Counted from the first letter of the stretch, positions 27,727-37,186 are shown. The stretch: DNA of 64,000 nucleotides from Fuerstiella sp041398845 (GCA_041398845.1 JAWKTZ010000006.1:1364001-1428000); one strand, 5' to 3'. Made by a program: numbers and translations. The notes: a model not told the origin generated them from the letters alone.

Positions 27727-29157
27727 ATGTTTTTCATCGATCGACGATCGCTCCTGAGCAGAGGTCAACCCTTAGCACATTCGCGGCGTGAGCTGCTGCG
27801 TGTCGGCGGATTATCGGCATTCGGCCTGTCATCCGGCGAACTGGCCCGACTGCGTTCTCTGAACGCCGCAGACCCGGATAACAGCGGACGCCGACAGAAT
27901 TCCTGCGTGTTTCTGTTCCTGTTTGGTGGCCCCAGCCAGATTGACCTCTGGGACATGAAGCCTCAGGCTGCGTCCGAAATTCGCGGAGAGTTTCAACCGG
28001 TTGCGACAACGGTTCCCGGCATCACTCTGTGCGAACACCTGCCGCGACTGGCTCAACAGATGGACAAGGTCTGTCTGCTGCGTTCCATGCAGCATCGGAT
28101 GAATGTGCATGGACCGGCGTGCAGTGAAGTGTTCAGCGGTCGGCCCTATCATTCAGCTCCGATCACCGATCAGGCGACACCGGACGACTGGCCATCGCTC
28201 AGTTCGCTGACGATGCGTTTCGGGACCTCCAGCACCGGCCTGCCGCCCTCCATGGTGTTGCCGTGGTATCTGCACTTTCCCGGTCAGCAACGACGCATAG
28301 CGGGCCAGACCGGCGGACGCATGGGAGAAAACCATGACGCGATGCTGATTCAAGGGAACGGCACCGGAGAATTCAACGTCGACGCTTTGAACTGGCACGA
28401 CGATGCTCCGCTGGAACGAATTCAGAATCGTCGGCGGCTTCTGAATCAGCTTCAGCTCAGACATCACCGGACCGAGTCATCACACAGACTCATGGCCGAT
28501 GTCGATCGTCATCGTGAACGAGCGTACTCATTGCTGAAACATCGAGCCGGCGAAGTTCTTGATCTGGAACGAGAGTCATCGGCCGTTCGCGACCTCTATG
28601 GTCGGACGTCGGTGGGGCAGAGTCTGTTGATGGCCCGGCGACTGGTGGAAGCCGGAGTTTCGCTGGTGACCGTGAACTGGGAAGACGAAACAAAAATCAG
28701 CGGGACCAACACCTGCTGGGACACGCATGAAAACAACTTCCCGAAACTGAAAAACCTGCTGTGTCCGATTTTTGATCAGGCCTTTCCGGCATTTCTGCAG
28801 GATCTTGACAATCGCGGATTGCTGGAGACAACGCTGGTGGTTGCCGTGGGAGAATTCGGACGGACACCGAAGATCGGCCAGTTCACTCAAAGCACCAACA
28901 CCAAACAGACGGGCCGCGATCACTGGCCCCATGCCTTTACGGCGCTGCTGGCGGGTGGCGGAGTGAAAGGTGGTCAGGTTTACGGAAGCACAGATCGCCA
29001 CGCGGCGTTTGTGGCCGACCGACCTGTGTCGCCCGCCGATCTGTCAGCGACTATTCTGCATCATCTGGGAGTCGACCATCGTCAGGAATACGTCTCCCGA
29101 AATCAGGGGTTGCGACATCGATTGAGCGATGGCAGTCCTCTTATGGATCTTGGGTAA
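27727..29157 (+). CDS. DUF1501 exported protein
   Basis: The 476-residue protein begins with a leader containing SRRELLRVGGLSAFGLSSG, a twin-arginine-like signal, followed by the DUF1501 domain: CVFLFLFGGPSQIDLWDMKP, SMQHRMNVHGPACSEVFSG, VGEFGRTPKI, and DHWPHAFTALLAGGGVKGGQ. The fold belongs to the alkaline-phosphatase/sulfatase-like superfamily. In planctomycetes these genes often pair with DUF1549/DUF1553 cytochrome-like genes, which are absent here. Activity and substrate are not established. Ten bases separate it from larB, so the two may be co-transcribed. Confidence 0.92.
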   Translation: MFFIDRRSLLSRGQPLAHSRRELLRVGGLSAFGLSSGELARLRSLNAADPDNSGRRQNSCVFLFLFGGPSQIDLWDMKPQAASEIRGEFQPVATTVPGITLCEHLPRLAQQMDKVCLLRSMQHRMNVHGPACSEVFSGRPYHSAPITDQATPDDWPSLSSLTMRFGTSSTGLPPSMVLPWYLHFPGQQRRIAGQTGGRMGENHDAMLIQGNGTGEFNVDALNWHDDAPLERIQNRRRLLNQLQLRHHRTESSHRLMADVDRHRERAYSLLKHRAGEVLDLERESSAVRDLYGRTSVGQSLLMARRLVEAGVSLVTVNWEDETKISGTNTCWDTHENNFPKLKNLLCPIFDQAFPAFLQDLDNRGLLETTLVVAVGEFGRTPKIGQFTQSTNTKQTGRDHWPHAFTALLAGGGVKGGQVYGSTDRHAAFVADRPVSPADLSATILHHLGVDHRQEYVSRNQGLRHRLSDGSPLMDLG

Positions 29158-29166
29158 CGAACGTTC

Positions 29167-29976
29167 ATGGCTCTTGATCCGGACAAACTGCATTCCATTC
29201 TCAGCAACTTTGTGTCCAGTGCAGATGATTGTGCCGCAGCCGCTGCGCAGATCGCGGCTTTTGCGGGAACGGCAGAGATTCCCGGAGCCGCCGTGGATCT
29301 GGATCGAGCGGTTCGGTGTGGGTTTCCTGAAGTGGTGTTTGCGGAAGGCAAGCCGGCGGCACTCGTGGTTGAGATCTTCCGCAGCCAGCATGCCGCAGGC
29401 CAGCGCTGCTTCGCAACTCGCGTGAACACCGATCACGTGGCCGCCGTGCGGGCGGCGTTTCCGGACGTACAGCACAATGCAACGGCGAGAACACTGCTGC
29501 TGCCGGAATCGGTGCCCCCAACATCGCCATCAGTGGCCGAGACTCAGGTCTGCGTGATCACCGCCGGCAGTTGCGACGCGGCGGTGGCGGCCGAAGCCGT
29601 GGAAACACTGAAGTGGATGAACATCGCTTGCCGGTTGATCGAAGACGTTGGTGTCGCGGGACCTCAGCGACTGCTGAAGCATGTGCCGTTGCTGCGACGA
29701 ATGCGAGCCATCGTGTGCGTGGCCGGGATGGAAGCGGCGCTGCCGTCTGTCGTGGGCGGTCACGTGCCGTGTCCGGTGATCGGCGTTCCCACATCCGTTG
29801 GTTACGGAGCGTCGTTTGGCGGAATCACGGCCATGCTGTCGATGCTCACGTGCTGTGCGTCGAATGTTGTGACTGTCAACATTGATGCCGGCTTTCGCGG
29901 TGGGTACGTGGCCGGATTGATTGCACGCGGAGCTTCTTTGCCGGAACCAGAACCGAACGAGCACAGTGATGGCTGA
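29167..29976 (+). CDS. larB: nickel pincer cofactor biosynthesis protein LarB
   Basis: The 269-residue product matches LarB (AIR-carboxylase-like): LDRAVRCGFPEVVFAEGK near residue 45, ITAGSCDAAVAAEA, DVGVAGPQRLL, CVAGMEAALPSVVGG, and VIGVPTSVGYGASFGGITAM. LarB carboxylates and hydrolyses nicotinic acid adenine dinucleotide in the first step toward the nickel-pincer nucleotide of lactate racemase-type enzymes. LarC, LarE and LarA are not in the window. Its last eight bases overlap the start of vsr. Confidence 0.93.
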   Translation: MALDPDKLHSILSNFVSSADDCAAAAAQIAAFAGTAEIPGAAVDLDRAVRCGFPEVVFAEGKPAALVVEIFRSQHAAGQRCFATRVNTDHVAAVRAAFPDVQHNATARTLLLPESVPPTSPSVAETQVCVITAGSCDAAVAAEAVETLKWMNIACRLIEDVGVAGPQRLLKHVPLLRRMRAIVCVAGMEAALPSVVGGHVPCPVIGVPTSVGYGASFGGITAMLSMLTCCASNVVTVNIDAGFRGGYVAGLIARGASLPEPEPNEHSDG

Positions 29977-30385
29977 TGTTCATACATCGGCACAGCGGTC
30001 GTTCAATATGTCTCGCATTCGCGGGCAGGACACGAAACCGGAAATGATCGTGCGGTCGCTGGTGCATCAAATGGGGTTTCGGTTTCGACTGCACCGCAAA
30101 GATCTGCCGGGAAAACCGGATTTGGTGTTGCCGCGACACCGCAAGGTCATCTTTGTTCACGGTTGTTTCTGGCACCGGCATCGTTGCCGGTATGGTCGAG
30201 TCCAGCCAAAAACAAATGCGGAATTCTGGCGGGCCAAACTGACGGGCAATGTGGAGCGGGATCGTCGCAATCGGACGGCTCTGCGAAAAACGGGTTGGCA
30301 GGTACTTGAGGTCTGGGAATGCTGGACTCGCAACCCGGAAACGAAGCTGATCCCGAAACTGGAATCGTTTCTTCGAGAACATTGA
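29969..30385 (+). CDS. vsr: very short patch repair endonuclease Vsr
   Basis: The 138-residue protein shows RSFNMSRIRGQDTKPEMIVR, LPGKPDLVLPRHRKVIFVHG, CFWHRHRCRY and NVERDRRNRTALRKTGW with VLEVWECW, all Vsr landmarks including the catalytic aspartate (KPDLV) and zinc-binding His/Cys residues. Vsr nicks 5' of T in T:G mismatches arising from deaminated 5-methylcytosine. ATG 29969 overlaps larB by eight bases, implying translational coupling. No cytosine methyltransferase lies in the window, so its partner must be elsewhere or missing. Confidence 0.94.
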   Translation: MADVHTSAQRSFNMSRIRGQDTKPEMIVRSLVHQMGFRFRLHRKDLPGKPDLVLPRHRKVIFVHGCFWHRHRCRYGRVQPKTNAEFWRAKLTGNVERDRRNRTALRKTGWQVLEVWECWTRNPETKLIPKLESFLREH

Positions 30386-30500
30386 TGTGACGGTTGTTTC
30401 TGCGACCGATCGTTGTGGACATAAACTCGCAGGTTGTTTAAGTTCCGCGCGACGTTTCAGGTGTCGTTGGCACACAGTCAACCAATCATAAAGGATGATC

Positions 30501-31445
30501 ATGACAGCTCCCGTGGCCGTGATTCTTGCCGCCGGCAGGAGTACTCGGATGAAGTCGGAAACTCCCAAGGTTCTGCATCCGGTGTGCGGGCGGTTGATGA
30601 TTGAGTATGTGATGGATGCCGCTCGCGATGCCGGCGTCGAAAAGCTGGTGGTGATTGTCGGCCACAAGGCGGATCTCGTGAAACAGGCACTGTCCGGTCA
30701 CAGCGACGTCGTGTTTGCCGAGCAGCTCGAACAGAACGGTACCGGGCATGCTGTGATGATGGCAGAATCTCACCTGGAAGGACACAGTGGATCCGTTCTG
30801 ATTCTGGCCGGTGATACTCCGCTGCTCCGGGGTTCATCCCTGAAGGCGCTGCTGGATGACCAGACGGCGAAGCAGGCCGCCTGTGTGATCGGCACGGCCG
30901 ACACGCAAAACAACGAAGGCCTGGGGCGAGTTGTCCGAGACGCCGCCGGCGATTTTCAGTGCATCGTCGAGCACAAGGATGCAACCGAACAGCAGCGACG
31001 GATTACCGAAATCAATACCGGCTGCTATGCGTTTGATGGACCGCTGCTGCTGAGTTCGTTGCGGAAGCTGAAGCCCAATAACGTGCAGGCGGAATACTAT
31101 CTGACCGACTGTCCGCGCATTCTGATGGACGAAGGCCACAAGGTGGCGGCAAGCTGCAGTCTGACCATCCAGGAAGCCATCGGAGTCAACAATCGCGTTC
31201 AACTGGCGGAAGTTCGCGGACACATTCAGCAGCAGATTCTGACGGAAATGATGCTGAGCGGAGTCACCGTTGTTGATCCGCTGCAGACCAGCATCGATGC
31301 GGGCGTGGTGATTGGCGGCGACAGCGTGGTGAAGCCCGGCACAGTCATCGAAGGTGCGGTCACGTTCGGAGCCAACTGCGTCATCGGGCCGAACATTCAT
31401 GTGGTCGGCCCGAAATCCTTCGCCGATGGCAGCATCGTTCGCTGA
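30501..31445 (+). CDS. GlmU-like uridylyltransferase lacking the acetyltransferase domain
   Basis: Residues 1-230 match the N-acetylglucosamine-1-phosphate uridylyltransferase domain of GlmU: ILAAGRSTRMKSETPKVLHP, QLEQNGTGHAVMMAE, LAGDTPLL, EINTGCYAFDG and NNVQAEYYLTDCPRIL. The rest is a short left-handed beta-helix (VTVVDPLQTSIDAGVVIGGD) that stops at 314 residues; bacterial GlmU is about 456 and uses the missing part for acetylation. A separate acetyltransferase would be needed for UDP-GlcNAc synthesis. ATG 30501 has AAGGA five bases upstream; ATG 30495 is in frame but overlaps that site. Confidence 0.9.
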   Translation: MTAPVAVILAAGRSTRMKSETPKVLHPVCGRLMIEYVMDAARDAGVEKLVVIVGHKADLVKQALSGHSDVVFAEQLEQNGTGHAVMMAESHLEGHSGSVLILAGDTPLLRGSSLKALLDDQTAKQAACVIGTADTQNNEGLGRVVRDAAGDFQCIVEHKDATEQQRRITEINTGCYAFDGPLLLSSLRKLKPNNVQAEYYLTDCPRILMDEGHKVAASCSLTIQEAIGVNNRVQLAEVRGHIQQQILTEMMLSGVTVVDPLQTSIDAGVVIGGDSVVKPGTVIEGAVTFGANCVIGPNIHVVGPKSFADGSIVR

Positions 31446-31557
31446 GTCGGTTGAATTGCCGCCCGCCGAGCGTAACCTGTGCGATCCTTCGATGTTGCGT
31501 TGAACGGTATTTTCTTTGGTTTGATTTCGCGGGACTTCCCGCAGCAGGGAATTCCCT

Positions 31558-32631
31558 ATGGATGCGAAGATTGTTTTGTTGCCCGGTGATGGCATTGGTC
31601 CGGAAATTGTCGCTCAGGCAAGGCGAGTTCTGGAAGCGGTTGCCGCGAAATTCGGACATTCCTTCAGCCTTTCAGAACATCCCATTGGCGGAAACGCGAT
31701 CGACGATTTCGGCGATCCGTTGCCTCAGCCGACAATTGATGCCTGCAAGGCGGCACACGCCATTCTGCTGGGAGCCGTCGGCGGTCCCAGGTGGGACGAT
31801 CCAACCGCGAAGACTCGCCCCGAAGTCGGTCTGCTGAAAATCCGTCAGGAACTGGGGTTGTTTGCCAACCTGCGTCCGATTCAGACATGGGATGAACTGG
31901 TAGATGCGTCTCCGCTGCGTCGCGAGATTGTTGCGGGAACCGACATTCTGTTCTTCCGCGAACTGACTGGCGGCATCTACTTTGGTGCGTCCGGCCGTCG
32001 GCCTCATCCCAGTGGCGAAGAAGCGTTCAATGAGATGGTGTATTCCACCGGAGAAGTCGAACGCATCGTGCGTCTGGCGGCCGAAGCGGCCCGGAAACGT
32101 CGCGGTAAACTGACATCCGTCGACAAGGCCAATGTTCTTGAAGTGTCTCGACTGTGGCGACAGACCGCAGCCCGTGTTATGAAGGAAGAATTCCCGGACG
32201 TGCAGTATGACGTGGTGCTGGTGGATTCGATGGCCATGCATCTGATCGCCCGCCCGAAGGACTTCGATGTTGTGGTGACCGGAAACATGTTCGGCGATAT
32301 TCTGACTGACGAAGCCTCCATGCTGCCCGGCTCACTCGGGCTGCTGCCATCGGCTTCCCTAGGGAGCGACGGGCCGGGATTGTACGAACCGATTCACGGG
32401 TCCGCTCCGGATATCGCCGGCAAAAACATCGCCAATCCACTGGCCACGTTTCTGGCCACGGCAATGCTGCTGCGGCACTCGTTAAACCTCGAAGAGGAAG
32501 CTGTGGCCATTGAAGATGTCGTGGCGGCGACCCTGAAAGCCGGGCACCGCACAAAGGACATTGCCGCTGGTGGTCCATCAGTTTCGACGACTCAGATGGG
32601 CGACGTTGTTGTTGAGCAGTTGACTGCGTAG
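31558..32631 (+). CDS. leuB: 3-isopropylmalate dehydrogenase
   Basis: The 357-residue protein matches LeuB: KIVLLPGDGIGPEIVAQ, LLGAVGGPRWDD, LLKIRQELGLFANLRPI, RELTGGIYFG, DKANVLEVSRLWR, VDSMAMHLI, VVTGNMFGDILTDEASML and EPIHGSAPDIAGKNIANP. These contain the substrate arginines and metal-binding aspartates. It oxidatively decarboxylates 3-isopropylmalate in leucine synthesis with NAD. The length is typical. No other leu genes are nearby, so the pathway is dispersed. Confidence 0.97.
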   Translation: MDAKIVLLPGDGIGPEIVAQARRVLEAVAAKFGHSFSLSEHPIGGNAIDDFGDPLPQPTIDACKAAHAILLGAVGGPRWDDPTAKTRPEVGLLKIRQELGLFANLRPIQTWDELVDASPLRREIVAGTDILFFRELTGGIYFGASGRRPHPSGEEAFNEMVYSTGEVERIVRLAAEAARKRRGKLTSVDKANVLEVSRLWRQTAARVMKEEFPDVQYDVVLVDSMAMHLIARPKDFDVVVTGNMFGDILTDEASMLPGSLGLLPSASLGSDGPGLYEPIHGSAPDIAGKNIANPLATFLATAMLLRHSLNLEEEAVAIEDVVAATLKAGHRTKDIAAGGPSVSTTQMGDVVVEQLTA

Positions 32632-32710
32632 GCGTTCCCACGGAATGTGTTGAGTAACGTTATGCAGGTCCGAGCGACAGCTCGACTCCGGGGCAGGGCC
32701 AGATTTCTGT

Positions 32711-33949
32711 TCACAGTCGCAGATAAATGTTCTGCTTTTCAAGGCTGCGGACAAATGTCCATGTGATCGCGAAAAAGACAACCAGTCCGGCGACGACATA
32801 CCATCCGGGCGAATCCTTCGGCATGAACGGCTTGACGGCCATTCCCACCATTTCATGCAGCACGTAGGCGGCCAGAGCATTTGTGCCGAACGTACGAAAA
32901 AAGGACCACTGCAGGCGAAAAACATCGCACGCAACATAAAACAGCAGATACACCAGCACCGAGACTCCAGCCGAAAACGTGACGTAAGACAGCGTGCCAC
33001 CACGCTGGCTCATCATCCAGTAGTTCCACTTGCGGTGCTGCTGACCCGGAGGCGGCACAAACGGAGCTTCGGCCAAACGGTCGCTCCAGCGTTTGCGGCT
33101 CAGCCACGCGTCCACTCGTGCCTTGGATGGCAACACCGGGTCCGGTGCCAGTCTTGCATCACGAAGCTCAGCAACCTGAGATTCAGGGACGTCATACAGT
33201 CGAGTTCCACACGACATCAGATATCCCAATGCCATCAGTCCGGCAGCCCACAACATCAGCTTCCCCAATAACATTCGCCCGCCGCCCGCCATGATTGCAT
33301 CACAGGTGAATGTGCCCAGCATGGCGGGGACGGACCATGTCAGAAACGCCAGCGGCCCGCCGTCAATACCGTTGGGGCTGGTGTTGACCCAGAGATAGTT
33401 GAACCACCACGAAAGCCCCACATGAACCACCGCCGAACCAATCATCCACAGCAGGCGGACCCATCCGGCGGTTCCGATGACGGGCAGCAGCCACAGTGAT
33501 GTGACCGCGATATGCATCAGTGTCTGAAACCAGTTGCGCTTCAGCAGTCCGGGCAGAATTCCGCCGGGACCCAGTTCGACCAGTTCCGCCCACGTGTCGG
33601 CTGGCGGTGATATGGTGTAGATCACGACCGACACCAGCATCAGCCCGAACAGCCGTCGCACCATTCGCAACCGCGCCACGGTCGTACCGTCACGCAGCAC
33701 ACGACGACTGAAGGTCAGTCGAAACGCGAATCCCACCGCAAACAGAAACTGAGGCATGATCGTGTCGGCATAACTGCAGTAATCGTGATGATGTTTCAGC
33801 ACGGTTGGCGACGCATTGAAACTGCCCAGAAAGTTGACCAGCAGCATTCCCACGACGGTATACCCGCGAAACTGATCCAGCGACCGAATGCGCTCACGGT
33901 GCGGTGCGGTTCCAGCATCAGGCGTTAATGGATCAACTGCTGTTGTCAT
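32711..33949 (-). CDS. multi-pass membrane protein, HGSNAT/DUF5009-like
   Basis: The 412-residue protein starts with RIRSLDQFRGYTVVGMLLVN, the start typical of heparan-alpha-glucosaminide N-acetyltransferase (DUF5009/DUF1624-like) proteins, and has about nine hydrophobic segments spread to the C-terminus. A hydrophilic loop (about 255-305) with YWMMSQRGG precedes the last group. Animal HGSNAT acetylates terminal glucosamine across the lysosomal membrane; bacterial relatives probably acetylate envelope or imported sugars. The substrate is unknown. It converges with leuB, leaving 79 bases between. Confidence 0.82.
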   Translation of the reverse strand: MTTAVDPLTPDAGTAPHRERIRSLDQFRGYTVVGMLLVNFLGSFNASPTVLKHHHDYCSYADTIMPQFLFAVGFAFRLTFSRRVLRDGTTVARLRMVRRLFGLMLVSVVIYTISPPADTWAELVELGPGGILPGLLKRNWFQTLMHIAVTSLWLLPVIGTAGWVRLLWMIGSAVVHVGLSWWFNYLWVNTSPNGIDGGPLAFLTWSVPAMLGTFTCDAIMAGGGRMLLGKLMLWAAGLMALGYLMSCGTRLYDVPESQVAELRDARLAPDPVLPSKARVDAWLSRKRWSDRLAEAPFVPPPGQQHRKWNYWMMSQRGGTLSYVTFSAGVSVLVYLLFYVACDVFRLQWSFFRTFGTNALAAYVLHEMVGMAVKPFMPKDSPGWYVVAGLVVFFAITWTFVRSLEKQNIYLRL

Positions 33950-34318
33950 CGTTGCTCATTTCTGAGGGGCGTTGTCGCCGCCTGCCGACGGTGTTTCCGC
34001 AGAATCGCTGATTCCCCGGCGGAGTCAACTGTGATGATTCGCTTCCCGGATGTTGTCGGCGTTTGTCGGAACGGACCCTGGGAAAATTCCCTACCGGTGC
34101 GGACTGTTACAGGCAGTGCAGGTGATAGATCTGTTGCCGACCGGACGGATTTCGGAAATCTGCGTCTGACTGTGGCCGTTGGCTGCTGACGGCGCAAGCT
34201 ATGGTTCGAACGAATCTCTTTCAGGGAACAGGCGGTCATGATCAGGGCGTCTGTTCGCGGGCCACAAACCAGACAGGGACGATGAAATGATCGTTCCGGG
34301 AATCAGAATGAAGCCGTT
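33950..34318. other. divergent intergenic region
   Basis: These 369 bases separate the membrane acyltransferase-like gene from the FHA-EAL gene. No gene, repeat or terminator is clear; promoters for both flanking genes are expected here. Confidence 0.45.
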
Positions 34319-35569
34319 ATGAGACGTCCACGCCACAAACCCACCTCGGCCGTGCTGGACTTCAGCCACTTCGATGCGTTCGAATCCGGGTCAGACGCCA
34401 GCGAAAACGCGGTCTGGTCGCTGGTGCGTCGTTCGGAAACCGGCGAAGACGAACACCGCACCGAGATTTCAGCGGGTTGTCTCACCGTCGGTCGCCGACC
34501 CAATAATCGCCTGTGTATCTGCCAGCGTACGGTTTCAGGTCATCATGCCGAACTGACAGTGAGCGGTGATGAGCTGGTGTTGAAGGATCTGGGCAGCACC
34601 AATGGAACTCTGGTCAACGGCCGTCGTGTCACGGGCAGTGTGGTGCTGCAGGACGGCGACGTGGTGCATTTCGGTCAGGTGGTGTTCTCAATCGCTCGAT
34701 CAGTCCTGCGTCCTTCTTCATCGGGAAACTTCGGCAACAAGACGTTTGTCGCCGCAGCTCCGGAAGATGCCGTGCTGTACGAAGGCTTTGATCGGCTGTT
34801 GAATCAACCGGACATCGATCCTCATTTTCAACCGATCGTTCGACTGGGCAGTGGCGACATTGTGGGTTATGAAGTGCTTGTCCGCAGTCATGTGAAGGGA
34901 CTGGAGTTTCCGGACAGAATTTTTCGCATTGCCGCGATGCGCACTTCGGAAGCGAAGCTCAGCGAAGTCTGCCGAACCGAAGGCCTGCTGTCCGCCATTC
35001 AACTGGATCCGCACGCCTGCTATTTTCTGAATACTCACGCCGCTGAACTGGAGACGCCGCGTCTGTTGAGCTCCCTGCGGGAACTGCGGAGCGATTTTCC
35101 GGCGATGCGAATCGTCCTTGAAGTTCATGAAGCGGCCATTACATCGGTGCAGTATCTGATTGATCTTTCCAGAACGCTGGCGGATCTGGATATTCAACTG
35201 GCGTATGATGATTTCGGAGCCGGCCAGGCGCGACTGATCGAACTGTTTGAAGTTCCGCCAACGTATCTGAAGTTTGATTTGAAGATTGTGCGTGGTCTTG
35301 AGAACGCATCGCCTCTGCACCGAGCCAGCGTGCGAGCTCTGGTGAACATGGTGCATGACCTGAATGTGATCGCTCTGGCAGAAGGCGTGGAAACTCAGGC
35401 ACAGGCGGACATCTGTACTGAGCTGGGCTTTGAGATGGCTCAGGGGTATCTGTTCGGCCGACCTCAACCACGCGAGTTCTGGCAGCGGACCATGGTCGAA
35501 GCTCCCACTCTGGAGATTCCCGTGGTGGAGTATGACGACGAGGAACTGGTGCCTGGCGAATTCAGTTGA
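34319..35569 (+). CDS. FHA-EAL cyclic-di-GMP signalling protein
   Basis: Residues 50-128 form an FHA domain (LTVGRRPNNRLCI, TVSGHHAELTV, LKDLGSTNGTLVNGRRV), which binds phosphothreonine. Residues 165-390 form an EAL domain. Its signature reads EVL at 185-187 instead of EAL, but N238, E268, D297-D298 (AYDDFGAGQ), K318, E355-E358 (AEGVET) and Q375 are all present, so phosphodiesterase activity remains possible. The union suggests that a serine/threonine kinase places or controls the protein, linking phospho-signalling to c-di-GMP turnover. No membrane segment is visible. Confidence 0.9.
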   Translation: MRRPRHKPTSAVLDFSHFDAFESGSDASENAVWSLVRRSETGEDEHRTEISAGCLTVGRRPNNRLCICQRTVSGHHAELTVSGDELVLKDLGSTNGTLVNGRRVTGSVVLQDGDVVHFGQVVFSIARSVLRPSSSGNFGNKTFVAAAPEDAVLYEGFDRLLNQPDIDPHFQPIVRLGSGDIVGYEVLVRSHVKGLEFPDRIFRIAAMRTSEAKLSEVCRTEGLLSAIQLDPHACYFLNTHAAELETPRLLSSLRELRSDFPAMRIVLEVHEAAITSVQYLIDLSRTLADLDIQLAYDDFGAGQARLIELFEVPPTYLKFDLKIVRGLENASPLHRASVRALVNMVHDLNVIALAEGVETQAQADICTELGFEMAQGYLFGRPQPREFWQRTMVEAPTLEIPVVEYDDEELVPGEFS

Positions 35570-35580
35570 GGAACAGAAAA

Positions 35581-35609
35581 GAGCCCGCTGTCGCAATGAC
35601 AGCGGGCTC
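35581..35609. terminator. bidirectional terminator hairpin
   Basis: GAGCCCGCTGTC, loop GCAAT, GACAGCGGGCTC is a perfect 12-bp stem between convergent genes. On the minus strand it is followed by TTTTCTG, and on the plus strand by ATTCG. It probably ends both the FHA-EAL and the DUF11 transcripts. Confidence 0.88.
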
Positions 35610-35749
35610 ATTCGTAGATACGCCGTTCACAGGATGCGTCCCCTCACGGCACCGCGCAGTGGCAACCCCCTTCAAAGCTGCCATCGCACCGACAATTGCG
35701 TGTCACAATTGTCCCGTCCGTATCTTTTCGGAACCGCGTATCTCCGGTC

Positions 35750-37186
35750 TTATCGAACCTTTGCCTTGAAGGTAATCGTACCGCCCTGACCGCCTTTCAA
35801 TGGCTGATCCAGTTCAAACTGCAGAGTCTGGCCGCCATCCTGATTGGGAATGATTGTCAGGTCACCAACACCATCGCCCGGCACATGGACTTTACCCGTA
35901 CCGTCAACATAGGTCAGCCGAGGTGTGAGGTTGTCGATGATGCGGACGTCATGAATGTTGTAGTCACCGGTGTTGCGAAAATGAATTCGGAAGGTGATCG
36001 TGTCGCCCGCTCTGGCAACCAGCGGGGAGGCGTCTTTGGTGATATGGATATCACCCGGTTCGCCGCCATCTTCTGACCCGGTCACAGCCTGCAGTCGGAA
36101 AGTGGCAAAGGTCAATGTTGCCTGGCTGGTCGATGCTGACAGTCCCAGAGCCGTCTGAGTTTCTGATGTGACCGGTTCCAGAATCTGGATGTTCAGTTCA
36201 AATTCGCTGGTGACGTTCAGACGACTCGGGCCCTGTGTCATTTTGGACTCAAAGCCCTGGTCCACCTTGGTACTCAGCACGGCACCTTCTGCGTTCTCGC
36301 TTTGATGAGCGGGTCGAGCCACTTCGATGCCGCTGGCTGAACTGCGAACGGCCATGCCCGACGCCGGGGTGCTGGCGGTGTTGATGTCCAAACCACGCTG
36401 ATCGTGAAGAGCACCCAGTCCGGCAACGTCAACGGCTCCGGCAGCCTTGTCCACTTTCACGTCGATACCAGGACCGGTGACGGTTTCGACGGCACCAAAA
36501 CGTGGAGCATACACGGCGACGCGATTGCTGGCCTTGACGTGACTGCCGCCGGTGTGATCCTTGAACTCGGCGACCGTATCTTCCGTGTCCAGCCCCGCCA
36601 TCTCCCCTGCAAAATAATGCACCGGAATGTCGCGGTCTCCACCGTCAAAGATGTATTCATCCGGAAACGCGGTGGCCGCCGGACATTCGCCGACCGTAAC
36701 GGATGCCGGCGGCGGATAGTCGATGCTGTCTGTCGGAAGTCGAGGATCGGCCGGACGAAATGTTGTTGTGGAAGTGCTGCCTGTCGTCTTTGCCGTGCCG
36801 GCCGGGGCCGAGACCGGTCCGGTTTCAGGAACTTCGAACGACATCTGTTGAATCTGACTGCGTTCTCGAACGGCAAACGGGTTTTCCGGTTCATTGGCGG
36901 CTGTGTGAGTTCTGCTGAGCGGCTCGAATTCGGGATGCGACAGCGAAAACGACGCTGCGGAGGCAGAAGCCTGCGGGTATCTCGGAGTTACTCGGGCAAC
37001 TCCCTGCGGCTCACCGCCGAATGGTTCCACAACGAGTGGCTTGTCAGGCGGCTGTTCGTTCACTGCGTCCGTTTGTTGCGCGTATTCTTCCCGGTAGTCG
37101 GTGCCCATCAGCGTCGCACAGCCGGTCACCGTCAACAGGCTCAGCGATGTCAACAGGTGCAGAGTTTTTGGGTTCAGGCAGGTCAT
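35750..37186 (-). CDS. envelope lipoprotein with C-terminal DUF11 domain
   Basis: ATG 37186 gives MTCLNPKTLHLLTSLSLLTV followed by the lipobox TVTGC; upstream in-frame sequence to 37462 belongs to the preceding gene. The middle part (30-370) is rich in Pro, Thr and Ala. The last 100 residues form a DUF11 (OmcB-like) domain: DIHITKDASPLVARAGDTIT, IHFRNTGDYNIHDVRIIDNL and TPRLTYVDGTG. DUF11 domains occur in cell-surface proteins, including the chlamydial OmcB. It is the last gene of a three-gene minus-strand envelope run and is followed by a strong terminator. Confidence 0.82.
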   Translation of the reverse strand: MTCLNPKTLHLLTSLSLLTVTGCATLMGTDYREEYAQQTDAVNEQPPDKPLVVEPFGGEPQGVARVTPRYPQASASAASFSLSHPEFEPLSRTHTAANEPENPFAVRERSQIQQMSFEVPETGPVSAPAGTAKTTGSTSTTTFRPADPRLPTDSIDYPPPASVTVGECPAATAFPDEYIFDGGDRDIPVHYFAGEMAGLDTEDTVAEFKDHTGGSHVKASNRVAVYAPRFGAVETVTGPGIDVKVDKAAGAVDVAGLGALHDQRGLDINTASTPASGMAVRSSASGIEVARPAHQSENAEGAVLSTKVDQGFESKMTQGPSRLNVTSEFELNIQILEPVTSETQTALGLSASTSQATLTFATFRLQAVTGSEDGGEPGDIHITKDASPLVARAGDTITFRIHFRNTGDYNIHDVRIIDNLTPRLTYVDGTGKVHVPGDGVGDLTIIPNQDGGQTLQFELDQPLKGGQGGTITFKAKVR

